A DNA stretch of 64,000 nucleotides from Candidatus Poribacteria bacterium (GTDB lineage: Bacteria > Poribacteria > WGA-4E > GCA-2687025). The stretch lies in NCBI GenBank assembly GCA_028818695.1, contig JAPPNK010000005.1, positions 84,715 to 148,714 on the forward strand, read 5' to 3'. The notes below the pieces were generated by a model. That model saw only the letters and a program-made list of their open reading frames with translations. It searched no databases and was not told the DNA's origin. The position numbers and the translations under genes are program-made. Shown here in pieces: positions 17,131 through 26,439 of the stretch (its first letter is position 1; every line of letters begins with the position of its first letter).

Positions 17131-18787
17131 ACTGCTCATTGCGGCGGTTGCGGGAATGTCCGCTCTCTCGGCAGCCGCATTCGACGCCCCCGCCGGCTTC
17201 GACTTCGTCGGTCCGACCGACCTTGACCAGTGGGTTGAAGACGGGCTGATACAGGAAGATGAGCGCGAGCAGCTGCTTGAGTGGATGGACGACCCGCTGG
17301 ACCTGAATCGAGCGGAGCTGGATGAACTGAGGCTGCTGCCGTTTGTGGATGAACCGCTTGCGGAGGAGATCGACGCGGCGCGCAAAGAACGGCCGTTTGA
17401 ATCGCTCAACGACCTAGAGCGCGTCCGCGGACTGCAAAGCGGTCTAAACATGATTCTGCCCTTTGTAACGGTACATTCCTATAGGTCTAGCGGGCGCATT
17501 CGGCAGCGGCTCTCCGACACGCAGAACGACGGCAGCCCCGCCCTGATGTACGGCTATCTTCGCCTGAACCCAACGCCGAACGCTGTCATCGGCATTGCGC
17601 ACAGGGCGGGAGGTTCCGAGCGCGCCGCCTGGGACGCGGACGCATCGGTCGTTCGCCCGCTTGAATCGGCGCGCCTCTCCCGCGGGTATGTCGCATGGAG
17701 CGGCGAGGGGGCTGTTCAGCGGCTGATTGTCGGCGACTATTCTGTCGGAAGCGGGCTTGGGTTAATTCTGAACAGCGCGCGCCTCCGTTACCCAAAAGGC
17801 GCGCGGCCGAACGACTCCTCGCTTCCGCGCGAACGCGGAGCCGCCGCCGAGACGCGCATTGGCAGGTTCAACGCGCTCGGTTTCGTTTCTCGAAACAACG
17901 TCTCCGATTCGCTTCCGCCGGAGCTGACCGGTTTTGCCGGCGCCGAAACGATTGACAACGCCCTTTACAGCGACCTGATTGGAGCGCGTGTTGAATCTGA
18001 GGCGGAGGGCTGGCGGTTTGGAGCGACCGCAGCGGCGCAGCGGCATCGACCGAAGGCGGGGCAAAGCCTCAACGAGACGACTCGCACAGGCGCGGCGCTC
18101 GACTTTGACGGACGCATTCGCCAAACGCGCTGGCGCGGAGAAGCGGCTTACGCAAACGCGCCCGCCGGCTGGACGGAGCTGCTCACCCGTTCAAAAACTG
18201 CGTCCGCCCGCATCGCTTTCTACGCGCTGCCGACAGAGTTTGAAAGCCCGCGCGGTTCCGCCCGATCCGACCGGCGCGGCATACTCGCCCGCGCCGCGTT
18301 TTATTTTAAAAACAGAGCCAGAATCGGCTTTCAAATGAACGGCGAAAAACAAATCTCCACTGCAATATCGTCGCAGTCGGCGAGCGCTTGGACGGCTTCG
18401 CCGATTGGACGTATAATAACGGCGGGAATCGTCGTACGATGGTACGACCGAGACCTGTTGATCGATAACGAAACCGAATGGAGAACGACCGAATGGGCGG
18501 CTGCCGCGTTTCAAAACTGGCGCATATCGATGCAATGGACGCAGGAAAGCGACCGGACGCCGGCGCTCTTGACTCGGGTCGATTGGCGCGCTGTCAAGGG
18601 TCTCGTCTGCGGCGCGCGCGTCAAAACGGAAGGCTCCCGTTTCACGCTGCGCGAGCTCTCAGGGTATGCGTCTCTATGGTCAAGAGGCTCATGGCGCTGC
18701 CGCCCCGTTTTGATCCGCCGATGGAACGAGTCGGGCGCGTCCAACCGAGCCGTTCTGACGCTCGATGCGCGATGGGGTTCGCCTTGA
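17120..18787 (+). CDS. Exported helix-hairpin-helix protein with large beta-rich domain, 555 aa
   Basis: Signal peptide (MRLRLLIAAVAGMSALSAAA) followed by a ComEA-like double HhH (about 55-110: DPLDLNRAELDELRLLPFVD, FESLNDLERVRGL). The remaining 430 residues are beta-strand-rich with Arg/Ala/Gly and look like a barrel (GYVAWSGEGAVQRLIVGDYS, VGSGLGLILNSARL). Such HhH-plus-barrel proteins are found in Bacteroidetes and relatives, with unknown role; DNA uptake is one idea. The start ATG 17120 overlaps the previous stop by 11 bp. An ATG at 17102 would precede the signal peptide. Confidence 0.8.
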   Translation: MRLRLLIAAVAGMSALSAAAFDAPAGFDFVGPTDLDQWVEDGLIQEDEREQLLEWMDDPLDLNRAELDELRLLPFVDEPLAEEIDAARKERPFESLNDLERVRGLQSGLNMILPFVTVHSYRSSGRIRQRLSDTQNDGSPALMYGYLRLNPTPNAVIGIAHRAGGSERAAWDADASVVRPLESARLSRGYVAWSGEGAVQRLIVGDYSVGSGLGLILNSARLRYPKGARPNDSSLPRERGAAAETRIGRFNALGFVSRNNVSDSLPPELTGFAGAETIDNALYSDLIGARVESEAEGWRFGATAAAQRHRPKAGQSLNETTRTGAALDFDGRIRQTRWRGEAAYANAPAGWTELLTRSKTASARIAFYALPTEFESPRGSARSDRRGILARAAFYFKNRARIGFQMNGEKQISTAISSQSASAWTASPIGRIITAGIVVRWYDRDLLIDNETEWRTTEWAAAAFQNWRISMQWTQESDRTPALLTRVDWRAVKGLVCGARVKTEGSRFTLRELSGYASLWSRGSWRCRPVLIRRWNESGASNRAVLTLDARWGSP

Positions 18788-19686
18788 CGATTGCGTGCGC
18801 CGCCTTTGCGTCGGCGACTGCTCAAACGGTTCAGCAGCCCATCGAATGGATCGCCGCGGTCGTGAACGGCGAACCGATCGCATGGTCGGAGTTGAAGCTG
18901 GAGATGACGCTTCAAAAACGCGACCTAGACGATCCGGCAGCTCAGCGCGCCGCGCTCAATCAGCTGATTCATCAGCGGCTCATACTGCAGGGGGCGCGGG
19001 AGATTGTGCTGATTGAGGACTGGCAGGTTGAGCGGGAGTATCGGCGGCAGACCGCGCTGCTGCGTCCGTTTCTGAACGCGGGCGCGTCTCCAGAGGAGCT
19101 GCGGGAACGCATCAAGAATGAAATGATCGCCGAGGAGTTTATACGGCGCATCGTCAAGCGCGCCCTCTCAAGCGTCAGCGCGGAAAGGGTTAAAAGCAGG
19201 TTCGATGAAAACCCATCTCTCTACGCCGAGCCGGCGGCATACCGCCTCGATTTCATGGATGTGGAGCTGCCGCCGCAGGCGACGAACGAGCAGCGCGAAA
19301 AGGCGCTTGCATGGATCGACGCAGTTCGGCAAAATTCATGCGGCGAGGCGTATGCGGAGACATTGCCGGAGCCGCTCAATGCGTCCGACCCGTACGGCTC
19401 GGACCGATGGATCGAAGCGGACGGCATTGATCCTGAATTGCGGCGCGGCATCGACCGCCTTCAACCGAGAGAATGGAGCGGGCCGATCGTCACGCCGCTT
19501 GGTTACTCGATCATACGCGTCGTTGAGCGGAGAGAAGCGAGCCTGCCCGTCTTAGACGAGCGCGTGAGAGGCGTCATCCGCGTTGAATTGGCTGCGCTGG
19601 ACTGGATTGAAGATGAAAAAGAGCGTTCGAATATCTGGATACTGGATATAAAAATTGACCAAAAGGAGCGAACTCATCAGAGATAA
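18772..19686 (+). CDS. SurA-like periplasmic chaperone / parvulin-type PPIase
   Basis: 304 residues: signal peptide (FALTIACAAFASATAQT), SurA-type N-terminal helical domain (about 24-140: EWIAAVVNGEPIAWSELKLE, LNQLIHQRLILQGAREIVL) and one parvulin-like domain (about 150-275: DGIDPELRRGIDRLQPREWS, PLGYSIIRVVERR). It would hold unfolded barrel proteins in the periplasm, fitting the barrel genes on both sides. The start ATG 18772 overlaps the previous gene by 16 bp. The open frame runs back to 18478 but the extra residues are basic and unlike any leader. Confidence 0.85.
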   Translation: MGFALTIACAAFASATAQTVQQPIEWIAAVVNGEPIAWSELKLEMTLQKRDLDDPAAQRAALNQLIHQRLILQGAREIVLIEDWQVEREYRRQTALLRPFLNAGASPEELRERIKNEMIAEEFIRRIVKRALSSVSAERVKSRFDENPSLYAEPAAYRLDFMDVELPPQATNEQREKALAWIDAVRQNSCGEAYAETLPEPLNASDPYGSDRWIEADGIDPELRRGIDRLQPREWSGPIVTPLGYSIIRVVERREASLPVLDERVRGVIRVELAALDWIEDEKERSNIWILDIKIDQKERTHQR

Positions 19687-20671
19687 ACCGACACCATGCG
19701 CCGCGCGTTTCTGGACGGCTGCGCTTCTCCTGCTGGGGCTGCCTTTCGCCGCTTTTGCCTCCTTTACGGAGCCTCCAAACGGGGCGCGGCCGCTTGGAAT
19801 GGGAAGCGCTTTCACCGCTGTCGCCGACGACGCGAACGCCGCGCTTTACAATCCTGCAGGCGGCGCCGAAGGAAGTTTTCATCTCGCGTTCACGCGCGCG
19901 GCGTACTTCTCCGGCCCTGTTAGTCCCCTCGTCGCGCATGACGCCGCGCTCTTAGCCGCGCCGCTCGCCGGCGGAACGCTCAACGCGGGCGCCTCCACTT
20001 TATCCGACGCGAACGGCGTTTACCGCGAAACGGCGCTTCTTCTTGGATATGCGCGCCGCGTCGCGCAAGGGCTGAATGCGGGCTTTCTGTTGAAACGACT
20101 CCAAACGGGGGTGGACAGCTCTCTGCCGGATGTGGCGCAAAACCCGTACTTTGAAGAAAAAACAAGCGCCTCCGCCTTCACCGTTGATGTCGGACTCTTG
20201 GCTGAACCGGCGGACGGATGGACGATCGGGCTAGCCGGACAGAACATCGTTCCCGCCGATCTATCGTTTCGAGAGGCGCAGGACGAAGAGAGCGACCGCG
20301 CTCCTTCCATCGCGCGTATTGGGACGGCGCTGCAGCTGAGCGCCATTGCGGAATTTGCGGAGCAAGAGGCTGTCCAGAAAATGTTGGGACGGAGCCTCAT
20401 CGCGATCGATGCGGCATTTGGGGATGGAACCGCTGTTGGAGCGGGGGCTGAAGTCGGCTTTAGCAATGCCGTCGCAGCGCGCGTTGGGTATCGATACGAC
20501 GCCGGCAACGGACGTCTCGCCGCGGCGGGCGCCGGTTCCGTCACCGCCGGCGCGACGATCGCCTTCCATTTTGGGACGGCAGTTGCGTCTGTCGATTACG
20601 CGGTCGCCTTTTCAAACAACGAACTGGAAGACAGCGCGAGCCAGCGGGTCTCTCTCCGCGCTCGATTTTAA
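19655..20671 (+). CDS. PorV/UPF0164-family outer-membrane beta-barrel, 338 aa
   Basis: Signal peptide followed by the diagnostic GARPLGMGSAFTAVADDANA (then ALYNPAG) and a 14-strand-like barrel ending in SQRVSLRARF. PorV proteins in type IX secretion shuttle cargo to the surface. Here the next gene has a FlgD-type tail. Start uncertain: TTG at 19655 overlaps the surA-like gene by 32 bp and has no site, while AGGAG (19667-19671) stands seven bases before an in-frame ATC. A rare ATC start is possible. Confidence 0.83.
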   Translation: MTKRSELIRDKPTPCAARFWTAALLLLGLPFAAFASFTEPPNGARPLGMGSAFTAVADDANAALYNPAGGAEGSFHLAFTRAAYFSGPVSPLVAHDAALLAAPLAGGTLNAGASTLSDANGVYRETALLLGYARRVAQGLNAGFLLKRLQTGVDSSLPDVAQNPYFEEKTSASAFTVDVGLLAEPADGWTIGLAGQNIVPADLSFREAQDEESDRAPSIARIGTALQLSAIAEFAEQEAVQKMLGRSLIAIDAAFGDGTAVGAGAEVGFSNAVAARVGYRYDAGNGRLAAAGAGSVTAGATIAFHFGTAVASVDYAVAFSNNELEDSASQRVSLRARF

Positions 20672-20683
20672 AAGGAAAATTGT

Positions 20684-22081
20684 ATGAAGCTTCGCCCGTT
20701 TTACCGCATTGGATCCGTCTTGACCGCCGCTCTCTGGGGCATGCTCGGCGTTTTAACCGGATGGGCGGCTGTCAGCTCCAACGGGGAACTGAACGTACTG
20801 GGCGATCCCAGCGGACAAGTTCCGACCGCCTCCGAGCCGACCCTGATTTTGACGCTGCTCATCGACCGTTCGCAGGCGGAAGCGGGAGAAGAGGTGAAAA
20901 GCGTTGAGCTGTCGCTTCCCGCCGGCTTCTCCGTCCGCTCTCCAGAGTCGGCCGAGGATGTGCGCATCGACGGCGTTTCGGTACCGTTTGAAGCGGTCGT
21001 AACCGACGCCTTTATCCGATTTGTCCTGGAGGATGAGATCGACAACTTTCAAAGCTCGCTGTTTGAGGCGGTTTTTAAAGTACGGACCCCCGACCTGCCG
21101 CGTACGGGCGCTCTTTTCCGAGTCAGCCTGCGCAATCTAGACAACCTGCAGATTGGGGAGTTCGTCCAGCCGGGCGAGATCGACGGCGATCCGCTCAACA
21201 ACAACGATTACACGCTGGATGTGATACCAAACACGCCCCCCGCCACGCCGACCGGCTTCACTGCGCAAGCCGACCCGACCGGCGAAAACGACGTCCTGCT
21301 GAAGTGGGAGCGCGTCGACGACACGGAGGTACAGGGATATTTCATCTACCGAGACGGCGCGCCGATCGATCTGCCAGACCCGAACGCTTCGCAGTTTCGG
21401 GATGTGAACGTCTCGCCGGGGACGCACTCCTACGCGATTGCGTCGTATAAGATACGCATTCTTGCCTCTCCGCTGTCGCCTTCTCGCGCCGTTTTTGTGA
21501 GACCCGATACGCGCGCGCCCGATCCTCCTGCAAACGCCGTCGCCGCGCAAGCCGCGCAGAATGTGGAGCTGACATGGAGCGCCAGCCCTTCCCCCGACGC
21601 GGCGCGTTACGACATCCTCTTCGGTTTGATTGGCGAAACGCCTGTTGAGATCGGAAAAGTTGAACCTGAACAGGGCGCCGAAACGCTGCTCTTCACCCAT
21701 CATCGGCCGCGGCTGGAGATTGGATGGATGCGGTATGCTGTCGTCGCGGTGGACGAGGCGGGGAATCGATCGGAGCCGGCGGAGGCGCGGCTGCCCAACT
21801 TCGCGGCGCCGTTTCCGAACCCGTTCACGCCCCTTGGGTCCGATCCGTCGTTCCGTCAGGCAACCTTCCCAAGACGCGCGCTGAACGCCGCGGAAGGCAA
21901 TCTGATCGTCCGCGTCTTTGACCTGCGCGGGCGGGAAGTCTGGACCTCCGAACCGACCGACGGAAACGCCGTATGGAACGGACGCGACCAAAACGGAACG
22001 CTTGCGGCAAGCGGAATCTACATCTATCAGATGCGAATAGGCTTGAACGTCTCCATTGGAACAATTGTGTTGATACGTTAG
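20684..22081 (+). CDS. Secreted FN3-domain protein with FlgD-like C-terminal domain, 465 aa
   Basis: Signal peptide or anchor (about 10-28), a cohesin-like beta domain (45-180: VELSLPAGFSVRSPESAED), two fibronectin type III domains (about 185-275 with NDVLLKWERVDD, VQGYFIYRDG; 285-375 with NVELTWSASPSPDAARYDI) and a C-terminal FlgD-type Ig domain (380-465: APFPNPFTPLG ... VWNGRDQNGTLAASGIYIYQ). The end, IGTIVLIR, resembles type A sorting domains of type IX secretion. AAAGGAAAA stands before the ATG. Confidence 0.85.
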   Translation: MKLRPFYRIGSVLTAALWGMLGVLTGWAAVSSNGELNVLGDPSGQVPTASEPTLILTLLIDRSQAEAGEEVKSVELSLPAGFSVRSPESAEDVRIDGVSVPFEAVVTDAFIRFVLEDEIDNFQSSLFEAVFKVRTPDLPRTGALFRVSLRNLDNLQIGEFVQPGEIDGDPLNNNDYTLDVIPNTPPATPTGFTAQADPTGENDVLLKWERVDDTEVQGYFIYRDGAPIDLPDPNASQFRDVNVSPGTHSYAIASYKIRILASPLSPSRAVFVRPDTRAPDPPANAVAAQAAQNVELTWSASPSPDAARYDILFGLIGETPVEIGKVEPEQGAETLLFTHHRPRLEIGWMRYAVVAVDEAGNRSEPAEARLPNFAAPFPNPFTPLGSDPSFRQATFPRRALNAAEGNLIVRVFDLRGREVWTSEPTDGNAVWNGRDQNGTLAASGIYIYQMRIGLNVSIGTIVLIR

Positions 22082-22090
22082 GAGCGAACG

Positions 22091-23170
22091 ATGCGGGTTG
22101 GAGTGGTCGGATGCGGAGGAATGGGGCGTCATCACCTGAGCGTCTTGAAGGGGCTGCCAAATTTTGAGATTGCGGCGGTGTGCGACATATCGCCTAAAGC
22201 GGCTCAAAACGCGGCAGAATCGTTCCAAACAAAACCTTACGCCGACGCGGGCGATATGTGCGATTCCGAATCGCTCGACCTTGTCGCCGTCGCGACGCAG
22301 ACGCGAGGGCATCTTGAGCCGAGTCTCGCCGCCTTGACGCGGGGCGTCTCTGTCTTATGTGAAAAGCCGATCGCTATCGATCTCGCCGAGGCGGATGCCA
22401 TGGTTGAGGCGGCGGAGAAGTCGGGCGCCAAGCTGGCAGTCCATCAACAGAACCATGTGCATCCCGGCATCCTCAAGGGGCTTGAGCTGGTCGAAAGCGG
22501 GGCTGTCGGCGAGGTTATCGTTGTGCGCGGGCGCAACAAGGGCGGGCGCAAAAGCGGAAACGAGTTTATGGAGATGGGAACGCACATTGCCGATATGATG
22601 ATGCGTTTCGGCGGAGAGCCGCGGTGGTGCGCGGGCGTCGTCATGTATGAAAACAGGCTCGCGCAGCCGCAGGATGTCATGGAAGCGAAGGAGATGTCGC
22701 CCAGAGACCGCGATTCAGGTCTTGTTCTCGGCTCAAGAGCCGCCGCCGACTACGAATTCGACAACGGCATTCTCGGCGAGATACGCTTCACCGACTACGC
22801 CAAGACGAACAACCACAATTACGGCGTCGACATACTTGGCTCAACAGGTCAGCTCGCCGTGCGCACCAGCGGCGACCTGTCCGAAAGCCTGTGGCGTTTG
22901 CCGCGGGCGATGGAGGGGCGTCCAAGCGAGCTCAGCAGCTGGGAGCGGATCGATCTGCCGAACCCGCGCAATCCGATTGAAACGATGTATCTTGAATACG
23001 CAAAGGCGCTTGAGCGCGGCTCCGATCCGCCGTGCGACGGAGTCAGGGGACGCTGGGCTTTGGAGATGATCATGGCGATCTACGCCTCTCACATGGAGGA
23101 GGGGCGGCGCGTTCCGATGCCGCTGAAGGATAGGCGCCATCCGCTGGAGAAGTGGCGCTCTACGCAGTGA
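22091..23170 (+). CDS. Gfo/Idh/MocA-family oxidoreductase
   Basis: 359 residues. N-terminal Rossmann fold with GCGGMGRHH (about 8-16) for NAD(P), CDISPKAA for the adenine ribose and the family signature CEKPIAIDL (about 92-100). The C-terminal alpha/beta domain holds MEMGTHIADMM, whose His is the usual catalytic base. Oxidises or epimerises a sugar or inositol-like substrate. The specific one is unknown. Last gene of the long plus-strand run, 9 bases after the FN3 protein. Confidence 0.92.
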   Translation: MRVGVVGCGGMGRHHLSVLKGLPNFEIAAVCDISPKAAQNAAESFQTKPYADAGDMCDSESLDLVAVATQTRGHLEPSLAALTRGVSVLCEKPIAIDLAEADAMVEAAEKSGAKLAVHQQNHVHPGILKGLELVESGAVGEVIVVRGRNKGGRKSGNEFMEMGTHIADMMMRFGGEPRWCAGVVMYENRLAQPQDVMEAKEMSPRDRDSGLVLGSRAAADYEFDNGILGEIRFTDYAKTNNHNYGVDILGSTGQLAVRTSGDLSESLWRLPRAMEGRPSELSSWERIDLPNPRNPIETMYLEYAKALERGSDPPCDGVRGRWALEMIMAIYASHMEEGRRVPMPLKDRRHPLEKWRSTQ

Positions 23171-23312
23171 GGCTCCATGCCTTGTCGATTGCGAGCGGCT
23201 TGCGGCTCATGGCATGATGTTCATGTCACCGGTTTTGACGCGGTAAACGCTTCAAGACCATCGTTCAAACATCAACCCTTGCCGTTTCTATGGAAGAAGG
23301 AGCGAGGAGAAT

Positions 23313-24272
23313 ATGGAACAGCGCAAAAAGGTCTTTTGGGTCGTCATCGGAGTCGCCATGATCTCGCTGCTGGTTGCGGTTGTTGTCAACAAATCGGTTC
23401 GGCGAGCGCATGACAGCAATGAATCAACAGCTGTCGAAGAGTCGCCTCCCAAGATGGATTCTGCGGGACATGCTGAGGGTTCGTCCGCCGCTCTCCATCA
23501 AGATAAAACGGCGCCGGAGTCCCCGTCAGCAAAGGTCGAAGAATCGGAACATGCGCCTCATGAATCAGGAATCGGTCAAAGCGCCAACAAGGATAACGGC
23601 GTTTCTTGGATCCAAGCCGCCATCGAGTACGACCGAAACGGACAAATCGGCGAGCCTCCAGAGGGGTGGAGAAATGACTATTCGCATTGGGACTTACGGA
23701 GTCGTGCAAGATATCTTGAGGAGATAGGGCTTGTTAAGGGAACAGGAGGACCCAGCTATATTTTTCAGCCCACCGAAGAGGCTCGTCAACGGATGGGCGA
23801 AATACAGCGAGAGATTGCAAAAGCGAGAGAAGAAGGGCTGCTTATGCAAGAGGCGAAGAGCGGCTATGTTCGCCGAGTACTCTACGGCGAAACGGCTGTT
23901 TATGCCGCTCCAGACTTCATCGAACATTACGACGCTCTATTGAGGGAAATGAAGAAAATCAATGAGCAGAATATGCAGGAGACGTCGGGCGGAGGGGCAT
24001 TTATCATATTTCCTGAATCGTCCACAAGCGCTGAATATAGTAAGGTCAAGGTTCGATACTACCGCCGGGACGACGGATCGCTCATGCGCGAAGTAACGCT
24101 TCCGAGCGGGGAGATGAAAACATTTGTCGCCGGTCCGCCGCCCGACCTGTCGAGGTATTCGGAGGAGGCGATTGAGTTCATGAAATATCATTGGGGCGGA
24201 ACTGAGGAGACGCAAACGTCTGGAGACAGCCATGCGTTCAGTATCTCCGTTCCGGCTGTCCCTAATCCCTGA
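23313..24272 (+). CDS. Membrane-anchored paralogue family, copy 1 (319 aa)
   Basis: Function unknown. Short cytoplasmic N-terminus, a membrane helix (about 7-25: VFWVVIGVAMISLLVAVVV), a Ser/Glu-rich linker, then a folded domain shared with the next three genes: YDRNGQIGEPPEGWRNDYSHWD, YIFQPTEEARQRMGEIQREI, AAPDFIEHYDALL, a YRRDDGSLMREVTLPSGE segment and PPPDLSRYSEEAIEFMKYHW. The N-terminus is less like the others. The start ATG has AGGAG/GGAGA close ahead. I know no described family with these motifs. Confidence 0.75.
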   Translation: MEQRKKVFWVVIGVAMISLLVAVVVNKSVRRAHDSNESTAVEESPPKMDSAGHAEGSSAALHQDKTAPESPSAKVEESEHAPHESGIGQSANKDNGVSWIQAAIEYDRNGQIGEPPEGWRNDYSHWDLRSRARYLEEIGLVKGTGGPSYIFQPTEEARQRMGEIQREIAKAREEGLLMQEAKSGYVRRVLYGETAVYAAPDFIEHYDALLREMKKINEQNMQETSGGGAFIIFPESSTSAEYSKVKVRYYRRDDGSLMREVTLPSGEMKTFVAGPPPDLSRYSEEAIEFMKYHWGGTEETQTSGDSHAFSISVPAVPNP

Positions 24273-24304
24273 TCGCAGGCGGCGCGCCTGAAGCCGACGA
24301 AACA

Positions 24305-24396
24305 ACTTGCGGCTGACGGCATGACGCTCATGCGGTCGGTTTTGGCGCGGAAACGCTTCGAGACCGCTTAGCGGACTTAATGAAAAGAGATGAACG
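24305..24396 (+). repeat. Upstream block duplicated before paralogue copies 2 and 3
   Basis: About 90 bp starting TTGCGGCTGACGGCATGACG and running to the ATG. It recurs almost unchanged at 25386-25476, and its first half recurs at about 23199-23250 before copy 1. TTTGCGGC also remains after copy 4 (27394 region). It probably holds the promoter and ribosome site of the unit that was duplicated. Confidence 0.7.
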
Positions 24397-25329
24397 ATGA
24401 ATCGAACGAAACGAGCGTACTGGGTTCTCGGCGCCGCGTTGCTGGCGCTGATTGCGGTATGCGTTTATGTGTTTGTCGTTTCAAACAGCAAAGACGCCGA
24501 CAAAACGCAAACGACCGCTCTGTTGGATGAGACGGATCAAAGCCCGCGCGTCCAGCCGCTTCCTAAACAGACGGAGAACGGCAAAGCTGAAGCGTCGGGC
24601 GCGCCTGAATCGGCGTCTCAAAGCGAGGACGCCGCCGAAGCGGAAGGCGCGCAAGCATCCGACACAGAAACAGGCATGGGCGATCTTGACAAAGAAGCGG
24701 TCGAATACGATAAAAATGGACAGGTTGGGGATCCTCCGCCCGGTTGGAAAGACGACTACGCCCATTGGGATTCATCGATCTGGAAGGATGCTGTTCAAAG
24801 CTTAGAACAAATCGGCCTTATTCAGAAGAACATGGATGTCGTCGGCGGTTATACATATCGACCTACTGAAGAGCAAGCTCAACGAATGGAAGAGCTTGAA
24901 CAGGAGGCTGTAGCAGCGGCGGAGAAAGGCTTGATTTCCAAAGATCCTAAAGACGGGTATGTGCGCCTGGATCTTGATGAGGAGAGCGGAACCAGCAAAG
25001 CCGTTTATGCCGCTCCAGACTTTGCCGATCGGATCCGTGAGATATGGGATGAGCAGATCGCGATCAACAAGGCGGGCATGGTCCCAGTCCCAAGCGTCCA
25101 TGCAACGAATGCGCTCGGTTGGGGCAGACCGACAGATAGGTTCAAAATCCTGTACCTTCGCAGGCCGTCCGACGGTTCTCTCGTGCGGTATGTGCAGCTT
25201 CCAAGCGGAGAGCGCAAGCAATTCGTCGCCGCCCCTCCGCCCGACAATTCGCAATTCTCGCAAGGCGAGATTGAGATGATGCAAAAAGGTTGGGAACGGT
25301 TTTGGAAGAAACAGATGGGCGAGAACTAA
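24397..25329 (+). CDS. Membrane-anchored paralogue family, copy 2 (310 aa)
   Basis: Starts MNRTKRAYWVLGAALLALIA, with a membrane helix (7-28), then SNSKDADKTQTTALLDETDQ, an Ala/Glu-rich linker and the family domain (YDKNGQVGDPPPGWKDDYAH, YRPTEEQAQRMEELEQEA, RPSDGSLVRYVQLPSGERKQ, PPPDNSQFSQGEIEMM). The first 150 coding bases and about 90 bases upstream are nearly identical to copy 3, while the domains have diverged widely. The end is basic/acidic, with no second helix. Confidence 0.75.
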   Translation: MNRTKRAYWVLGAALLALIAVCVYVFVVSNSKDADKTQTTALLDETDQSPRVQPLPKQTENGKAEASGAPESASQSEDAAEAEGAQASDTETGMGDLDKEAVEYDKNGQVGDPPPGWKDDYAHWDSSIWKDAVQSLEQIGLIQKNMDVVGGYTYRPTEEQAQRMEELEQEAVAAAEKGLISKDPKDGYVRLDLDEESGTSKAVYAAPDFADRIREIWDEQIAINKAGMVPVPSVHATNALGWGRPTDRFKILYLRRPSDGSLVRYVQLPSGERKQFVAAPPPDNSQFSQGEIEMMQKGWERFWKKQMGEN

Positions 25330-25385
25330 GTCACAGGCGGCCGCCACAACTTCCCGCTCATACCAAACGCGAATCGTTTGGGCGC

Positions 25386-25476
25386 GTTTGCGGCTCATGG
25401 CATGATGCTCATGCGGTCGGTTTTGGCGCGGAAACGCTTCGATACCGCTTAGCGGACTTAATGAAAGAGATAAACG
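25386..25476 (+). repeat. Second copy of the duplicated upstream block
   Basis: Near-identical to 24305-24396. Just before it, TTGGGC (about 25378-25383), 17 bp and CATGAT make a possible promoter. Confidence 0.65.
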
Positions 25477-26427
25477 ATGAATCGAACAAAACGAGCGTAC
25501 TGGATTCTCGGCGCCTCGCTGTTGGCGCTGATTGCGATATGCGTTTATGTGTTCGTCGTTTCAAACAGCAAAGACGCCGACAAAACGCAAACGGCCGCTC
25601 TGTTGGATGAGACAGGTCACAGCCCGCGCATCCATGCCGCTTCTACGGCTATAGACAGGGGCAAGCCCGAAGCGACAACATTGGAGACGTCTGAAAAAGC
25701 GTCTGTCCAAGAATCCGCGGAAGCAGATCAACGGAGCGACGAATACGACGGTTACTTCGGAGAAGAAGCCGCCCGCCAATATGATGCGATGGGAGGCAAA
25801 GGCGAGCCGCCTAAAGCATGGAAAGAGGACTACTCCCATTGGGATGACGCGGGCTGGGACGTTCCGTTCGAAAAAGTAGGAGTTCTCCAGCGAAAGCCGA
25901 ACAACGATCTTGCGTATATGCCGACTGATGAGGACAGGCGGCGCATGGATGAAATCGGCCAGGAGCTGACGGCGGCAGTACTAAAAGGGCTTGCTTCGCC
26001 CGTTCCGCTGCCTGGCTATGTCCATCGGACGCCCGAAGAGGGCAAGAACGCCTATATCGCGCCGGGTTTTCTGGAGCGTTACGACGCGCTGACCCAGGAA
26101 ATCGCCGCGATTGACAAGCGTAGTATGAAGGAAGCTACGGATGTACGTTCATACAGATCAACCGCTTATCTCACGCATTTTTGGCCGACGAAATCGCCTG
26201 TTTTCGGAATTGAGTACCATCGCCGCAGCAGCGACGGTTCTCTCATACGCGCCGTGACGCTTTCAGACGGAAAGACCAGGAGATGGGTCGCCGGCCCGCC
26301 GCCTGACCTGTCAGGGTTTTCAAAAGAGGAGGTTGAGATGATGAAAAGAGATTGGGCAAAACATGAGGCGGAAAGTCCTTTTGTGCTTCAGTATATAAAG
26401 CGCATGCAGAACGATCCGCATCATTGA
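25477..26427 (+). CDS. Membrane-anchored paralogue family, copy 3 (316 aa)
   Basis: The N-terminal anchor is as in copies 2 and 4 (MNRTKRAYWILGASLLALIA), followed by a linker and the family domain: YDAMGGKGEPPKAWKEDYSH, AYMPTDEDRRRMDEIGQELT, YIAPGFLERYDALTQEI, RSSDGSLIRAVTLSDGKTRR, PPPDLSGFSKEEVEMMKRDW. Preceded by the duplicated upstream block (about 25386-25476). It probably projects into the periplasm, because the basic residues precede the helix. Confidence 0.75.
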   Translation: MNRTKRAYWILGASLLALIAICVYVFVVSNSKDADKTQTAALLDETGHSPRIHAASTAIDRGKPEATTLETSEKASVQESAEADQRSDEYDGYFGEEAARQYDAMGGKGEPPKAWKEDYSHWDDAGWDVPFEKVGVLQRKPNNDLAYMPTDEDRRRMDEIGQELTAAVLKGLASPVPLPGYVHRTPEEGKNAYIAPGFLERYDALTQEIAAIDKRSMKEATDVRSYRSTAYLTHFWPTKSPVFGIEYHRRSSDGSLIRAVTLSDGKTRRWVAGPPPDLSGFSKEEVEMMKRDWAKHEAESPFVLQYIKRMQNDPHH

Positions 26428-26439
26428 GGAGAATGAACG

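Noticed and set aside
18478-18771. A 98-residue extension of the SurA-like protein
   Set aside because: It overlaps the HhH gene in another frame and lies before the signal peptide.
21137-22312. A 391-codon open frame on the minus strand
   Set aside because: It lies opposite the FN3 and Gfo/Idh/MocA genes, is Arg/Gly/Val-rich and has no recognisable motif or ribosome site. It is a by-product of high GC in the real genes.
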